Counted from the stretch's first letter, positions 53,812 through 63,133 are shown. The stretch: 64,000 nt of DNA from Aminobacter sp. HY435 (GCF_027568395.1 NZ_JANKZL010000012.1:124001-188000), one strand, 5' to 3'. Numbers and translations are program-made. Notes: generated by a model from the letters alone, not told the origin.

Positions 53812-55725
53812 ATGAACGCGATGAACAGGGAAGCAGCGCCTTACGACGTGATGATCGCGCGCTCGGTGAAATGCGTGGCCCGCGACGGGGTCAAGCTTTC
53901 GGTCGACATCTACCGCCCGGCCCGCAACGGAGAGCCGCTGCCGGGGCCGTTTCCGGCCGTCGTCACCCGTTCGCCCTATGACACCCGCTCGGGCAAGGGC
54001 CCGTCGGGGCAGGCCAAGAACGGCGAGTATTTCGCCCGCCGCGGCTACATCTACGCCGTCCAGGATTCGCGGGGCCGCTTCGATTCCGAAGGCGATTTCG
54101 TCCTTCTCGACCAGAAGGAAGGCGAAGACGGCCACGACGTCATCGAATGGCTGGCCACGCTGCCCTATTGCAACGGCATGATCGGTACCCAGGGCAGCTC
54201 GCTGCGCGCCTGGAACCAGACCGCCACCGCGATCAACCGCCCGCCGCACCTGAAGGCGATGTGGGTCAACCAGGGCGGCTCCAATGCATTCATGCATGCG
54301 CTGCGCCACCACGGCACGCTGGAACTGCGCTGGCTGGCCTGGCTCGTGACCAACAGCATCCACTCGCAGGAGGCGCACGCCGATCCGGCGCTCCAGGCGC
54401 AACTCGTCCGCAATTCCGAGAACATGTATGAGTGGTTCCGCCGCTTGCCGTGGAGCGAAGGAAACAGCCCGCTGTCGCCGCTTCCGAAGTGGGAGAAGCT
54501 GGCGCTGGAATATTATCGCAACGCCGATTTCAGCGATTACTGGGTGAATCCGACCCTCAATCCCGAGGCTTATCGCGACCAGACAGCCGACGTGCCGACT
54601 GTCTATTCCGGCGCCTGGTACGACACCTATCCGCGCGCGACGATCAAGAACTTCACGGACCTGGAAGGCAGGCTCTCCCATCAGTACCTGTTGATGGCGC
54701 CTGGCGTTCATGGCGGTCCAAATCTCGACAATCCGCTGGTCGGCAATGTCGACATGGGGCCGACGGCGCCGATCAAGGGCAACCTCGCCAAGGACCGCAT
54801 GGAACTGATGCTTCGGTTCTTCGATCGCTTCCTGAAAGCCGACGAAAGCGCCTGGGTCGACCAGCCGAAAGTCAGCTATTTCCACATGGGCGGCAATGGC
54901 AGCAAGAATGCCGCCGGTCGCCTCGTCCATGGCGGCGAATGGCGCAGTTCCGAGCAGTGGCCACCGCTGGGGGGTGTGCCAGAGGACTGGTACCTGCATT
55001 CGGACGGCTCGCTGTCGTCGACGCTGCCCGACGCCTCGGAACCCAGCCGCTTCACCTTCGACCCGTCGAAGCCGATGCCGACGGTTGCCTCGAACGTATC
55101 GTCGATGACACAGAACCTGCCGCCGTTCCCCCGGATGATGCGCACCGGCGACCCGATCACGCTGCGCGAAAGCCTCGTGCTGCAGGGCGCGGGCGACCAG
55201 GTCACGCACAAGGGCGTTCACGGGGCAGAGGCGCCCTATGGCGATCTCTCTGACCGGCCTGACGTTCTGGCCTTCACCACGCGGCCTTTCGCCGAGGATA
55301 CCGACGTCGTCGGCGGCCCCGAGGTCGAGGTCTACCTGTCCTCGGACGCACCGGACACCGACATCTTCGTGCAACTGCAGGACGTCTATCCGGAAAGCGA
55401 GGCCTGGCCCGATGGCTATCGGATGAATCTCTGCGAGAGCATCTTCCGCGTCCGCTATCGCGACGGCTTCGAGAAGCCGACCTTGATGAAGGAGGGCGAG
55501 GTCGTGAAGGTACGCTTCGAACTTTACCCGACTTCGAATGTCTTCAAGGCGGGCCACCGGCTGCGGGTGCTGGTATCGTCGTCCTCGTTCCCGAGGTTCG
55601 ACGTAAACCCGAACACCGGCGAAGCGATCGGCTACCATACCCACATGCGCAAGGCTCTGAATGCGATCCATCACGACCCTCAGCACCCTTCCAGGGTGAT
55701 CCTGCCGATCATGCGTCGGGGCTAG
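53812..55725 (+). CDS. CocE/NonD-family hydrolase (X-Pro dipeptidyl-peptidase S15 type)
   Basis: 637 residues: an alpha/beta-hydrolase domain with SPYDTRSGKG and the nucleophile region IGTQGSSLRAWNQ (Ser130; the usual SYxG is altered to SLRA), then a C-terminal jelly-roll domain (GPEVEVYLSSDAPDTD). Family members cleave cocaine esters, acylate amino acids as alpha-amino acid ester hydrolases, or cleave X-Pro peptides. There is no signal peptide, so it acts in the cytoplasm. Its place in the operon suggests hydrolysis of an ester or amide of the imported conjugate. Confidence 0.87.
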   Translation: MNAMNREAAPYDVMIARSVKCVARDGVKLSVDIYRPARNGEPLPGPFPAVVTRSPYDTRSGKGPSGQAKNGEYFARRGYIYAVQDSRGRFDSEGDFVLLDQKEGEDGHDVIEWLATLPYCNGMIGTQGSSLRAWNQTATAINRPPHLKAMWVNQGGSNAFMHALRHHGTLELRWLAWLVTNSIHSQEAHADPALQAQLVRNSENMYEWFRRLPWSEGNSPLSPLPKWEKLALEYYRNADFSDYWVNPTLNPEAYRDQTADVPTVYSGAWYDTYPRATIKNFTDLEGRLSHQYLLMAPGVHGGPNLDNPLVGNVDMGPTAPIKGNLAKDRMELMLRFFDRFLKADESAWVDQPKVSYFHMGGNGSKNAAGRLVHGGEWRSSEQWPPLGGVPEDWYLHSDGSLSSTLPDASEPSRFTFDPSKPMPTVASNVSSMTQNLPPFPRMMRTGDPITLRESLVLQGAGDQVTHKGVHGAEAPYGDLSDRPDVLAFTTRPFAEDTDVVGGPEVEVYLSSDAPDTDIFVQLQDVYPESEAWPDGYRMNLCESIFRVRYRDGFEKPTLMKEGEVVKVRFELYPTSNVFKAGHRLRVLVSSSSFPRFDVNPNTGEAIGYHTHMRKALNAIHHDPQHPSRVILPIMRRG

Positions 55726-55729
55726 GCTG

Positions 55730-57175
55730 GTGGAAACGGACCCCCGCGCTTTGCTTGACGCCGAGATCGCCGGCCTTGCTCCGGCCTTCAAGGCGGTGGC
55801 TGACAAGATCTGGTCAACGCCGGAACTGTGCTTCGCCGAGCATCGCTCCGTTGCGCTGCAGATCGATGCGATGGCGGCGCAGGGGTTCCGCATCGCGCCG
55901 CGATTGGCCGGACTCGATACGGCCTTTTCAGCGGAGTGGGGCGAGGACGGTCCGGTCATCGCGTTGTTGGGTGAATTCGACGCCCTTCCCGGCCTCAGCC
56001 AGATCGCCGGCAGCGCACAGCAACAGCCGCTGGAGCCGGGCGGCAACGGTCATGGCTGCGGGCACAACCTCCTCGGTGGCGGATCGATGCTGGCCGCCGC
56101 GGCGCTGGTCCGCGTGCTGAAGCAGACCGGCATCCGAGCCCGGATTCGCTACTATGGCTGCCCTGCCGAAGAAGGCGGCTGGGGCAAGGGATACATGGTG
56201 CGTGCCGGGGCTTTCGATGATGCCGCGGTGGCGATCGGTTGGCATCCCGGCGTTTTCAACGGTGTTCGTGCCCGCTCGACCCTGGCAGTTGTCAACCGTG
56301 CCTATCGCTTCCGGGGCACGGCTGCCCACGCAGCCATGGCGCCGCATCTGGGCCGCAGTGCGCTCGACGCGGTTGAGCTGATGAACATCGGCGCCAACTT
56401 CCTGCGCGAGCACGTGCCTCCCGATGTCCGTCTCCACTATGCCATCACCGATGCCGGTGGCGTCGCCCCAGCTGTCGTGCAGGCTCGGGCGGAAGTGCTC
56501 TACATGATCCGCGCCCCGGAGCTCGATGAGGTCCATGATCTGGTCGCCCGCGTCGATGACATCGCCCGCGGCGCAGCGCTGATGACGGGCACCGAGGTGG
56601 AGTTCCTGCCCCAAGGGGGCGCTTCGAACGTGCTGCCGAATGCTGTGCTTTGCCATGTCATGCATGGCGTCATGCAAAGGCTGGGACGCCTTGATTTTAC
56701 CTATGGCGAGCGCATCTTCGCCGAGGAAATCCGCTCATCGCTTCCGGCTCAGGGCAGTGTCGACCGGCGCGCGCGCGCCGAGCAAGACGTGCTTCTGCCG
56801 TCGGGCGAAGGGCGGCTGCCGCTGCACGAAGGGCTGCGTCCCTTTGACGGGCGAATGACCCAGGGATCCGGCTCGACGGACGTAGGCGACGTCAGCTGGG
56901 TCGTTCCTGTTGTCGAGTGTTCGACGGCGACCTGGGCCGTGGGTACGCCAAGCCATAGCTGGCAAGCCGTGGCACAGGGTTGCAGTCCCGCTGCGCACAG
57001 GGGAATGGTGCGGGCAGCCGCTACCATGGCAGGCACGGCACTGGAATTGATCGCCAATCCGTCATTGATCCAGCAGGCTCGCGAGGAACACCAGGAACGC
57101 CGCGATGGGCGGATGTATGTATCGCTGGTACCAGCGGACACCCTAGGTCCATTCCGATCTGGTGGCGACCTCTAA
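55730..57175 (+). CDS. M20-family amidohydrolase (AbgB-like)
   Basis: 481 residues starting at GTG, four bases after the CocE-type gene. M20/M40 metal site: LLGEFDALPGLSQ, GNGHGCGHNLLGGGSM, CPAEEGGWGKG and AIGWHPG. Closest in pattern to AbgB (p-aminobenzoyl-glutamate hydrolase subunit) and N-acyl-amino-acid amidohydrolases, which cleave an N-acyl or aroyl amide to a free amino acid plus acid. It is followed directly by malonyl-CoA decarboxylase and malonyl-CoA synthetase, so an N-malonyl amide is an attractive substrate. Confidence 0.87.
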   Translation: METDPRALLDAEIAGLAPAFKAVADKIWSTPELCFAEHRSVALQIDAMAAQGFRIAPRLAGLDTAFSAEWGEDGPVIALLGEFDALPGLSQIAGSAQQQPLEPGGNGHGCGHNLLGGGSMLAAAALVRVLKQTGIRARIRYYGCPAEEGGWGKGYMVRAGAFDDAAVAIGWHPGVFNGVRARSTLAVVNRAYRFRGTAAHAAMAPHLGRSALDAVELMNIGANFLREHVPPDVRLHYAITDAGGVAPAVVQARAEVLYMIRAPELDEVHDLVARVDDIARGAALMTGTEVEFLPQGGASNVLPNAVLCHVMHGVMQRLGRLDFTYGERIFAEEIRSSLPAQGSVDRRARAEQDVLLPSGEGRLPLHEGLRPFDGRMTQGSGSTDVGDVSWVVPVVECSTATWAVGTPSHSWQAVAQGCSPAAHRGMVRAAATMAGTALELIANPSLIQQAREEHQERRDGRMYVSLVPADTLGPFRSGGDL

Positions 57176-57233
57176 CGGAAAGAATTTCGCGACACACTGG
57201 TGTCAATGGCGCTGAGTTCGGGAGTTTCGACAT

Positions 57234-58532
57234 TTGGCCATGTTCTTTGCCGACCTGATGGCAACGCTGTTCGAAAGGCGCTCGGAGTTGCACCGTGCGT
57301 CCGGTACCGGGTCGATAGCCGAGCGGATCGAGGCACTCCTGTCAGGGGAGGGCGAGGTTTCGGGCATCCGGCTCGCGGGCGAAATCCTGTCGCGATATCA
57401 GGCAATGGACGATGCGGCGAAGCGCAACTTCTTCGCCCATCTGGCCGACCACCTGGACCTTGATCCAGATAGGTTGCATGCCGCTGTCCAGGCCTACCGC
57501 AACGACCGGAGCGCCGAGACGCTGAACCGGTTGTCGCGTGAAGCGGAACCGCGCCGGCAGGAGTTGCTGCGTCGTCTTAACCAGGCACCGGGCGCCACCG
57601 CCTGGCTGGTGCGGATGCGTCGCGATCTCTTGGCGCTGATCCCGCAGGCGCCCGAGCTTGGCGTGATCGATGCTGATTTTCGGCACTTGTTTTCCAGCTG
57701 GTTCAACCGCGGCTTTCTCGTGCTGCGGCAGATCGACTGGAATACGCCGGCCAATATCCTCGAAAAGATCATCGAATACGAAGCCGTCCACGCGATCAAT
57801 GACTGGCAGGAGCTTCGGCGCAGGATGTTGCCGCGCGACCGTCGTTGCTTTGCCTTCTTCCATCCGGCAATGCCGGAGGAACCGCTCATCTTCGTCGAAG
57901 TGGCCCTGTGCCGCGGCATACCCAATTCAGTGCAGGATCTTCTCGGTGAAGACCGCAATCCGCTGCATGAAAATGAAATCGACACGGCAGTCTTCTACTC
58001 GATCTCGAACTGCCAGGAAGGCCTGAGGGGCATCTCCTTTGGCAATCTTCTCATCAAGCAGGTCGTCGAGGAACTGGCACGAGACGTTCCGCACTTGAAG
58101 ACGTTTGTGACGCTTTCGCCCGTTCCGGGACTGAATCGCTGGTTGCGGAAAGGTTCGGCAGACAGGCCTGAACTGGCCGCGTTGCTCGCGCGTAGCCAAG
58201 GCTGTGATCCCCATGCGATGGCCGGTGACGCGGATTTGCTTCGGCGGCATTGCGCTGAGTATCTGCTGCAAGCAAAGCGGCCGGAAGGCCTTCCTTACGA
58301 CTCCGTCGCACGGTTCCATCTCGCCAATGGCGCGTCGCTGCACGACGTGCATCCATTGGCAGACACGTCTGCCAATGGATGGGCGCAGTCGTCGACGGTG
58401 ATGGTGAACTACCTCTACGATCTGCCGTCGGTAAGCCGTAACAGCGAGCGCTATGCAACTGCTGGAACCGTTTCCGCATCGCGGCAGGTCGAACAGCTCT
58501 TACGCAAGGACAGGAAAAGACGCCGTGCCTAA
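57234..58532 (+). CDS. matA: Malonyl-CoA decarboxylase
   Basis: 432 residues from a TTG at 57234 (GGGAG nine bases upstream), or two fewer from the ATG at 57240. The protein converts malonyl-CoA to acetyl-CoA and CO2. Landmarks: an N-terminal four-helix domain and a GNAT-like catalytic domain with FYSISNCQEGLRGISFGNLL and ARFHLANGASLHDVHPLAD then VNYLYDLP, carrying the catalytic Ser and His. In rhizobia this enzyme (MatA) is normally paired with MatB and a malonate carrier MatC; here MatB overlaps its end by eight bases but no MatC is present. Confidence 0.95.
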   Translation: MAMFFADLMATLFERRSELHRASGTGSIAERIEALLSGEGEVSGIRLAGEILSRYQAMDDAAKRNFFAHLADHLDLDPDRLHAAVQAYRNDRSAETLNRLSREAEPRRQELLRRLNQAPGATAWLVRMRRDLLALIPQAPELGVIDADFRHLFSSWFNRGFLVLRQIDWNTPANILEKIIEYEAVHAINDWQELRRRMLPRDRRCFAFFHPAMPEEPLIFVEVALCRGIPNSVQDLLGEDRNPLHENEIDTAVFYSISNCQEGLRGISFGNLLIKQVVEELARDVPHLKTFVTLSPVPGLNRWLRKGSADRPELAALLARSQGCDPHAMAGDADLLRRHCAEYLLQAKRPEGLPYDSVARFHLANGASLHDVHPLADTSANGWAQSSTVMVNYLYDLPSVSRNSERYATAGTVSASRQVEQLLRKDRKRRRA

Positions 58533-60036
58533 TCCGCTTTACGATCATCTGGTGGCCCCGCTTGCGACGCGCAGCAGCACATTTCTTGTTGACGCGCAGG
58601 GTCACGAAATCATGGGCGCAAGCCTGTACCAAACTGCCATGTCGCTGGCTTCCGCGTTGACCGGCCTCGGCCTGAAATCCGGTGACCGGATGGCGGTGCA
58701 GGTGGAGAAGACGCCCGAGGCGCTGGCGCTTTACTGTGCAGCCATAACGACGGGCATCGTCTTCCTGCCGCTCAACACTGCCTATACGGCGGCGGAGGTG
58801 GAATACTTCGTATCCGATGCGGGTGCGTCGCTTCTGGTGGGAGATCCTGCCAAGGCCGAACTGCTGTCGCCGGTGGCGCAGCGCCACGGTGCCCGGTTCG
58901 AGACGCTCGGCGCCGATGGCGAAGGCAGCCTTCGGGATCGCGCGAGGGCGGCCGGGACCGAGTTCGCGCCGGTGACACGATCGGGCGATGACCTCGCCGC
59001 CATTCTCTACACCTCAGGCACAACGGGACGTTCGAAGGGCGCAATGCTGAGCCACGAGAACCTGTTGTCCAATGCCCGGGTGCTTGTCCGCGAGTGGCGC
59101 TTCGTGGCAGACGACATCTTGCTGCACGCGCTGCCTATCTTCCACACGCATGGGCTATTCGTTGCGTCCAATGTCGTGATGCTGTCGGGCGGGTCCATGA
59201 TCTTCCTGCCGGGCTTCAAGGCCGATGAAGCGCTCAAGTGGCTGCCTCGCGCCACCACGATGATGGGGGTGCCGACCTTCTACACCCGACTTCTCGATAC
59301 GCCCGCCTTCACCGGCGACCTGACGCGGCATATGCGCCTGTTCACCTCCGGATCGGCACCGCTCCTGGCCGAAACGCATACGCGTTTCGAAGAGCGTACC
59401 GGTCACCGTATCCTGGAGCGATACGGCATGACCGAAACCAACATGAACACGTCGAACCCGTATGACGGCGAGCGACGCGCAGGAACGGTGGGACGCGCCT
59501 TGCCCGGCGTCGAGGTCAAGATCACCGATCCCGAAACCGGTGGTGTCGTGCAGCAAGGGGAAGCGGGCGTGATCGAAGTGCGCGGCCCCAATGTATTCAA
59601 GGGCTATTGGGGCATGCCCGAGAAGACTCGCGAGGAACTGCGCGAGAACGGCTTCTTCATCACGGGCGATATCGGCACGATGGATGCTGATGGTTATGTC
59701 ACGATCGTCGGACGCCAGAAGGATCTCATCATCACCGGCGGCTACAATGTCTATCCCAAGGAGATCGAACTCATCCTGGATGAACAGCCGGGCGTTCTGG
59801 AAAGTGCCGTCGTTGGCGTGCCACATCCCGATTTCGGCGAGGCCGTGATTGCGGTCCTGGTCGCGCGGCCGGGCGAGACGATCGACGCCGCCAGGGTGGC
59901 GACGGCGATGGGCGAGCGCCTGGCCAAGTTCAAGCAGCCGAAGCATATCGCCGTCATTGCGGACCTGCCGCGAAACACGATGGGCAAGGTGCAGAAGAAC
60001 CTGCTTCGACAGCAGTTCGTGTCCCTTTTCGCCTGA
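58525..60036 (+). CDS. matB: Malonyl-CoA synthetase
   Basis: 503 residues from the GTG at 58525, which overlaps the decarboxylase stop (GTGCCTAA) and gives the normal MatB length; an upstream ATG at 58453 would extend it by 24 unconserved residues. It activates malonate with ATP and CoA. MatB-specific stretches include VQVEKTPEALALYCA, LPLNTAYT, AILYTSGTTGRSKGAMLSH, LPIFHTHGLFV, RYGMTETNMNTSNPY and PRNTMGKVQKN. Together with the decarboxylase it turns malonate into acetyl-CoA. Confidence 0.95.
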   Translation: MPNPLYDHLVAPLATRSSTFLVDAQGHEIMGASLYQTAMSLASALTGLGLKSGDRMAVQVEKTPEALALYCAAITTGIVFLPLNTAYTAAEVEYFVSDAGASLLVGDPAKAELLSPVAQRHGARFETLGADGEGSLRDRARAAGTEFAPVTRSGDDLAAILYTSGTTGRSKGAMLSHENLLSNARVLVREWRFVADDILLHALPIFHTHGLFVASNVVMLSGGSMIFLPGFKADEALKWLPRATTMMGVPTFYTRLLDTPAFTGDLTRHMRLFTSGSAPLLAETHTRFEERTGHRILERYGMTETNMNTSNPYDGERRAGTVGRALPGVEVKITDPETGGVVQQGEAGVIEVRGPNVFKGYWGMPEKTREELRENGFFITGDIGTMDADGYVTIVGRQKDLIITGGYNVYPKEIELILDEQPGVLESAVVGVPHPDFGEAVIAVLVARPGETIDAARVATAMGERLAKFKQPKHIAVIADLPRNTMGKVQKNLLRQQFVSLFA

Positions 60037-60190
60037 ACGTTTCCGCGGATAGCAGTGGCTGGCCTGTGAGCCCAGGCAAACTGGATATTTTGGGTTTGCA
60101 TCTTGCCAATGTACGAAGCAGAAGCGTGCTTCAATCGCACCCTCGACGACGATCAGTATTCCAGAACTTGCACGGCATCCGGAGATTTCA

Positions 60191-61363
60191 ATGAATTTTG
60201 ACGACAACATAGACCGTCGCGGAACCCATTGCTCGAAGTGGGACATGATGGAGCCGCTTTACGGTCTGTCCTCAGACGACGCGTTGCCGATGTGGGTAGC
60301 CGACATGGATTTCCGTCCTCCCGCAGCCGTGCAGGAAGCCTTGGAAAGGATGCTGCGACACGGCATCTACGGCTATTTCGGCGATGAACGCGCGTATCGG
60401 GAGGCAATCTGCTGGTGGATGGCGAACCGTCATGGCTGGCAGTTGGATCCGGCCACAATCTTCACCACCCACGGGCTTGTGAACGGCACTGCCCTTTGCG
60501 TCGACACCTGGACTGAACCGGGTGACGCGGTGGCTGTGATGACGCCGGTCTATCATGCGTTTGCTCGCGTCGTGCGCGCGGCCGGACGCGAGGTGCGCGA
60601 GTTGCCCCTGGTCCTGGAGGATGGCCGCTACCGGATGGACTTCGACGGCTGGAACGATCGCATGACCGGTCGGGAGAAGATGCTCATCCTGTGCTCGCCG
60701 CATAATCCCGGCGGCCGCGTATGGACGCTGGAGGAATTGCGCGGGGTGGCCGATTTTGCCGCACGTCACAACCTCATCCTGGTGTCGGACGAAATCCATC
60801 AGGATCTGGTGTTTCCCGGTCAGCGGCACATTCCCATGACCATTGCCGCACCCGAAGCGGTAGAGCGTCTGGTCATGATGACCGCCTCGACCAAGACCTT
60901 CAACATCGCGGGCGCTCATATCGGCAATGTCATCATCGCCGATGAAAAACTGAAGAATGCCTTCGCCAGGCGCCACCTTGCGCTCGGAATCTCGCCCAAT
61001 TCCTTCGGGATGCATATGGTCACGGCTGCATATTCGCCCGAAGGGGCGGCGTGGCTCGATGGTCTGGTACGGTATCTGGACAACAACCGCAAAGCCTTCG
61101 ACGCGGGCATCGCCACAATTCCGGGCCTGCGTTCCATGCCGCTGGAGGCAACCTACCTGGCCTGGGTGGACGGATCAGGGGCGGGGCTCAGCAGCCAAGA
61201 GTTCATCATGCGGGTGGAAAAGGACGCCCGCATCGCGACAAACCATGGTCATACGTTCGGCCTGGGCGGCGACGGTTTCCTGCGCTTCAATTTTGCCTGC
61301 TCACGAGCGATGATAGATGAAGCCGTGACGCGCCTTAAGTCTGTGTTTTCTGACCTGCAATAG
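60191..61363 (+). CDS. MalY/PatB-family PLP C-S lyase (cystathionine beta-lyase-like)
   Basis: 390 residues of fold-type I. The family opening PMWVADMDFRPP is present, with SPHNPGG (Asn172), SDEIH (Asp200) and the PLP lysine Lys235 in TASTKTFNIAG. MalY/PatB enzymes eliminate the sulfur group from cystathionine and from cysteine S-conjugates, yielding pyruvate, ammonia and a thiol. It follows matB after 154 bases; GAAGCA-N6-TGCTTC at 60115-60132 in that gap may be a hairpin or operator. A plain aminotransferase, or the related C-N lyase type that cleaves mimosine, is the main alternative. Confidence 0.85.
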   Translation: MNFDDNIDRRGTHCSKWDMMEPLYGLSSDDALPMWVADMDFRPPAAVQEALERMLRHGIYGYFGDERAYREAICWWMANRHGWQLDPATIFTTHGLVNGTALCVDTWTEPGDAVAVMTPVYHAFARVVRAAGREVRELPLVLEDGRYRMDFDGWNDRMTGREKMLILCSPHNPGGRVWTLEELRGVADFAARHNLILVSDEIHQDLVFPGQRHIPMTIAAPEAVERLVMMTASTKTFNIAGAHIGNVIIADEKLKNAFARRHLALGISPNSFGMHMVTAAYSPEGAAWLDGLVRYLDNNRKAFDAGIATIPGLRSMPLEATYLAWVDGSGAGLSSQEFIMRVEKDARIATNHGHTFGLGGDGFLRFNFACSRAMIDEAVTRLKSVFSDLQ

Positions 61364-61392
61364 CAGGTGGATCCAAACAGGAATACACTCCC

Positions 61393-62289
61393 ATGCCCCC
61401 GCTCTTCGCATTCACGCCCACCATGCTGGTCAAACCGGAAGTCATTCCGTTCTTCGACGAGGCCACCAACACGATCACTTACGTCGTCAAGGATCCGGAC
61501 TCGGATGCCTGTGCCGTCATTGATTCCGTCATGGACATCGACTATGCGGCCGGCCGCATCACACATGATGGCGCCGACAAGATAGTCGCCCATATCCATG
61601 ACAACGGCTGGTCCCTGGAATGGCTGATAGAGACCCACATCCATGCGGACCACCTGTCGGCGGCGCCCTATATTCAAGAGAAGCTCGGCGGACGACTTGG
61701 TGTCGGGGAGCACATCACCGTCATCCAGAACACGTTCGGCAAGATTTTCAACGAAGGCACCGACTTTCAGCGGGATGGCAGCCAATTCGATCAGCTGTTT
61801 GCCGAGGGCGACAGCTACACGATTGGAACCATGACCGTGCACGTCATGCACACGCCCGGCCATACACCTGCCTGCATGACCCATGTGATCGGTGATGCCG
61901 CCTTCGTCGGCGACACCCTGTTCATGCCGGATGGCGGAACGGCGCGCGCCGATTTTCCTGGAGGCGATGCCCGTACGCTGTATCGCTCCATCCAGCGCGT
62001 ATTGGCGCTTCCCGACGCGATGCGACTGTTCATGTGCCACGACTACGGACCGAACGGACGCGACATCAGATGGGAGACAACTGTCGCCGACGAGAAGGCA
62101 CACAACATCCACGTCGGCAACGGCATGGATGAGGACGCATTCGTGAAGATGCGCGAGGCGCGCGATGTAACGCTAAGCATGCCGAAGCTCATCATCCCGT
62201 CGCTACAGGTCAACATGCGCGCGGGACAACTTCCGTCCGCGGACAAGGATGGCAAGACCTTTCTCAAGGTTCCCATCAATACACTCTGA
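61393..62289 (+). CDS. Metallo-beta-lactamase-fold persulfide dioxygenase/Blh-like protein
   Basis: 298 residues. Metal motif THIHADHLSAAPYI (His82, His84, Asp86, His87), then HTPGHTPACMTH and FVGDTLFMPDGGTARADFPG, whose GDxLF and ARxDF blocks are typical of ETHE1-type persulfide dioxygenases and the rhizobial Blh protein. These oxidise glutathione persulfide to sulfite with a single iron. Placement 29 bases after a C-S lyase gene makes sulfide or persulfide detoxification likely. A glyoxalase II-like thioesterase is the alternative. Confidence 0.82.
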   Translation: MPPLFAFTPTMLVKPEVIPFFDEATNTITYVVKDPDSDACAVIDSVMDIDYAAGRITHDGADKIVAHIHDNGWSLEWLIETHIHADHLSAAPYIQEKLGGRLGVGEHITVIQNTFGKIFNEGTDFQRDGSQFDQLFAEGDSYTIGTMTVHVMHTPGHTPACMTHVIGDAAFVGDTLFMPDGGTARADFPGGDARTLYRSIQRVLALPDAMRLFMCHDYGPNGRDIRWETTVADEKAHNIHVGNGMDEDAFVKMREARDVTLSMPKLIIPSLQVNMRAGQLPSADKDGKTFLKVPINTL

Positions 62290-62310
62290 TATTGACAATG
62301 GCGGTCGACG

Positions 62311-62334
62311 GGGGCGCATCCGCTCATGCGCCCC
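62311..62334. terminator. Stem-loop between converging operons
   Basis: GGGGCGCAT and ATGCGCCCC pair perfectly over nine bases around CCGCTC. It lies in the 59 bases between the metallo-hydrolase stop and the TetR stop, so it can serve both strands. Confidence 0.65.
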
Positions 62335-62348
62335 GACGGGAAGCCAGA

Positions 62349-63008
62349 TCAATCCCGGCCTGAAATGCCGGTCTCAAAGAAGCTGATGATGTCTTCTATG
62401 AGGGCACTGTTGCTGACGTGCTCCTGGATATCCTCGAGGCCGGGCATGCGACGGGCATTCGGATCGAGGTCCGCGACGATGTGCAAGATGGCTCCGCGGA
62501 TATATTCGTAACGTAGCGCGATCTGCGCCTCACTGAGATGCGGCGCCACCCGCTGAAGCATTTGCCGGGAACGGCGGTGGAGTTCGTCGAACTGTTCAGC
62601 GAAGATTTCATTGGTCAGGCTTCGAGGCAACGCCTTGGTTTGCAGCATCAGTCGGATTGCCGCCCGCCCGCCGCGCTCATCGAGGCTGAGTTCGACAAGC
62701 GGTCGCACGATCGCGCGCAGCACCGAGCGAAGGTCTGGCCGCGCGTCGTCCTCACATGCCTTTATTGCCTCCAGGCGTGCAGCGTTCAGCGGGCCAAGGC
62801 ATTGCTCGAGCGTCAGCCGCAACAATTCGTCCTTGGAACGGAAGTGGTAGTTGACCGCTGCGATGTTCGCACCGGCCGCCCGGGTCACTTCGCGCAGCGT
62901 GGCCGCGTCGAACCCCCGATCGGCGAACACGAAGGTGGCAGCGCGGAGCAATGCGCCACGCGTGTCGCGATCGTCCTGCTGGCCGGATCTTTCTTCTGTT
63001 GCCTCCAT
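62349..63008 (-). CDS. TetR-family transcriptional regulator
   Basis: 219 residues from the ATG at 63008, with GAGGG just upstream; the frame stays open further upstream without similarity. TetR DNA-binding domain: RGALLRAATFVFADRGFDAA, LREVTRAAGANIAAVNYHFR and SKDELLRLTLEQC. The rest is an all-helical ligand-binding domain. It is downstream of the DapA-type gene on the same strand (125 bases apart) and converges on the C-S lyase/metallo-hydrolase genes. Its targets are not obvious; the TetR-like palindromes at 25010-25089 are far away. Confidence 0.9.
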   Translation of the reverse strand: MEATEERSGQQDDRDTRGALLRAATFVFADRGFDAATLREVTRAAGANIAAVNYHFRSKDELLRLTLEQCLGPLNAARLEAIKACEDDARPDLRSVLRAIVRPLVELSLDERGGRAAIRLMLQTKALPRSLTNEIFAEQFDELHRRSRQMLQRVAPHLSEAQIALRYEYIRGAILHIVADLDPNARRMPGLEDIQEHVSNSALIEDIISFFETGISGRD

Positions 63009-63133
63009 CCATCCCTCATAGCCGAAAGCCTGCCCGGGCGCTTGCCCGAGCGGCATCAAATCTGAGGATATGTGCCGCTCAAGCAGAGCCGGGCGCCAAA
63101 CCCACTCCCGGCATGCGAAGCCGCAGCCGCCCG

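Noticed and set aside
53698-56046. Very long open frame antisense to the CocE and M20 genes (also 25209-27536 and 33517-36168)
   Set aside because: These are GC-driven mirror frames without recognisable domains, signal peptides or ribosome-binding sites; the sense strand encodes clear conserved proteins throughout.
60115-60132. GAAGCA-N6-TGCTTC as a second MatR operator before the C-S lyase gene
   Set aside because: It does not match the TTGnATACAA form at 44551; it may be a small hairpin only.
60191-61363. Mimosine-degrading C-N lyase
   Set aside because: MalY-like sequence alone cannot separate C-N from C-S lyases; the flanking malonate and sulfur genes favour a cysteine conjugate, and no mid/pyd-type pyridone genes adjoin it. 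Kept only as an alternative.
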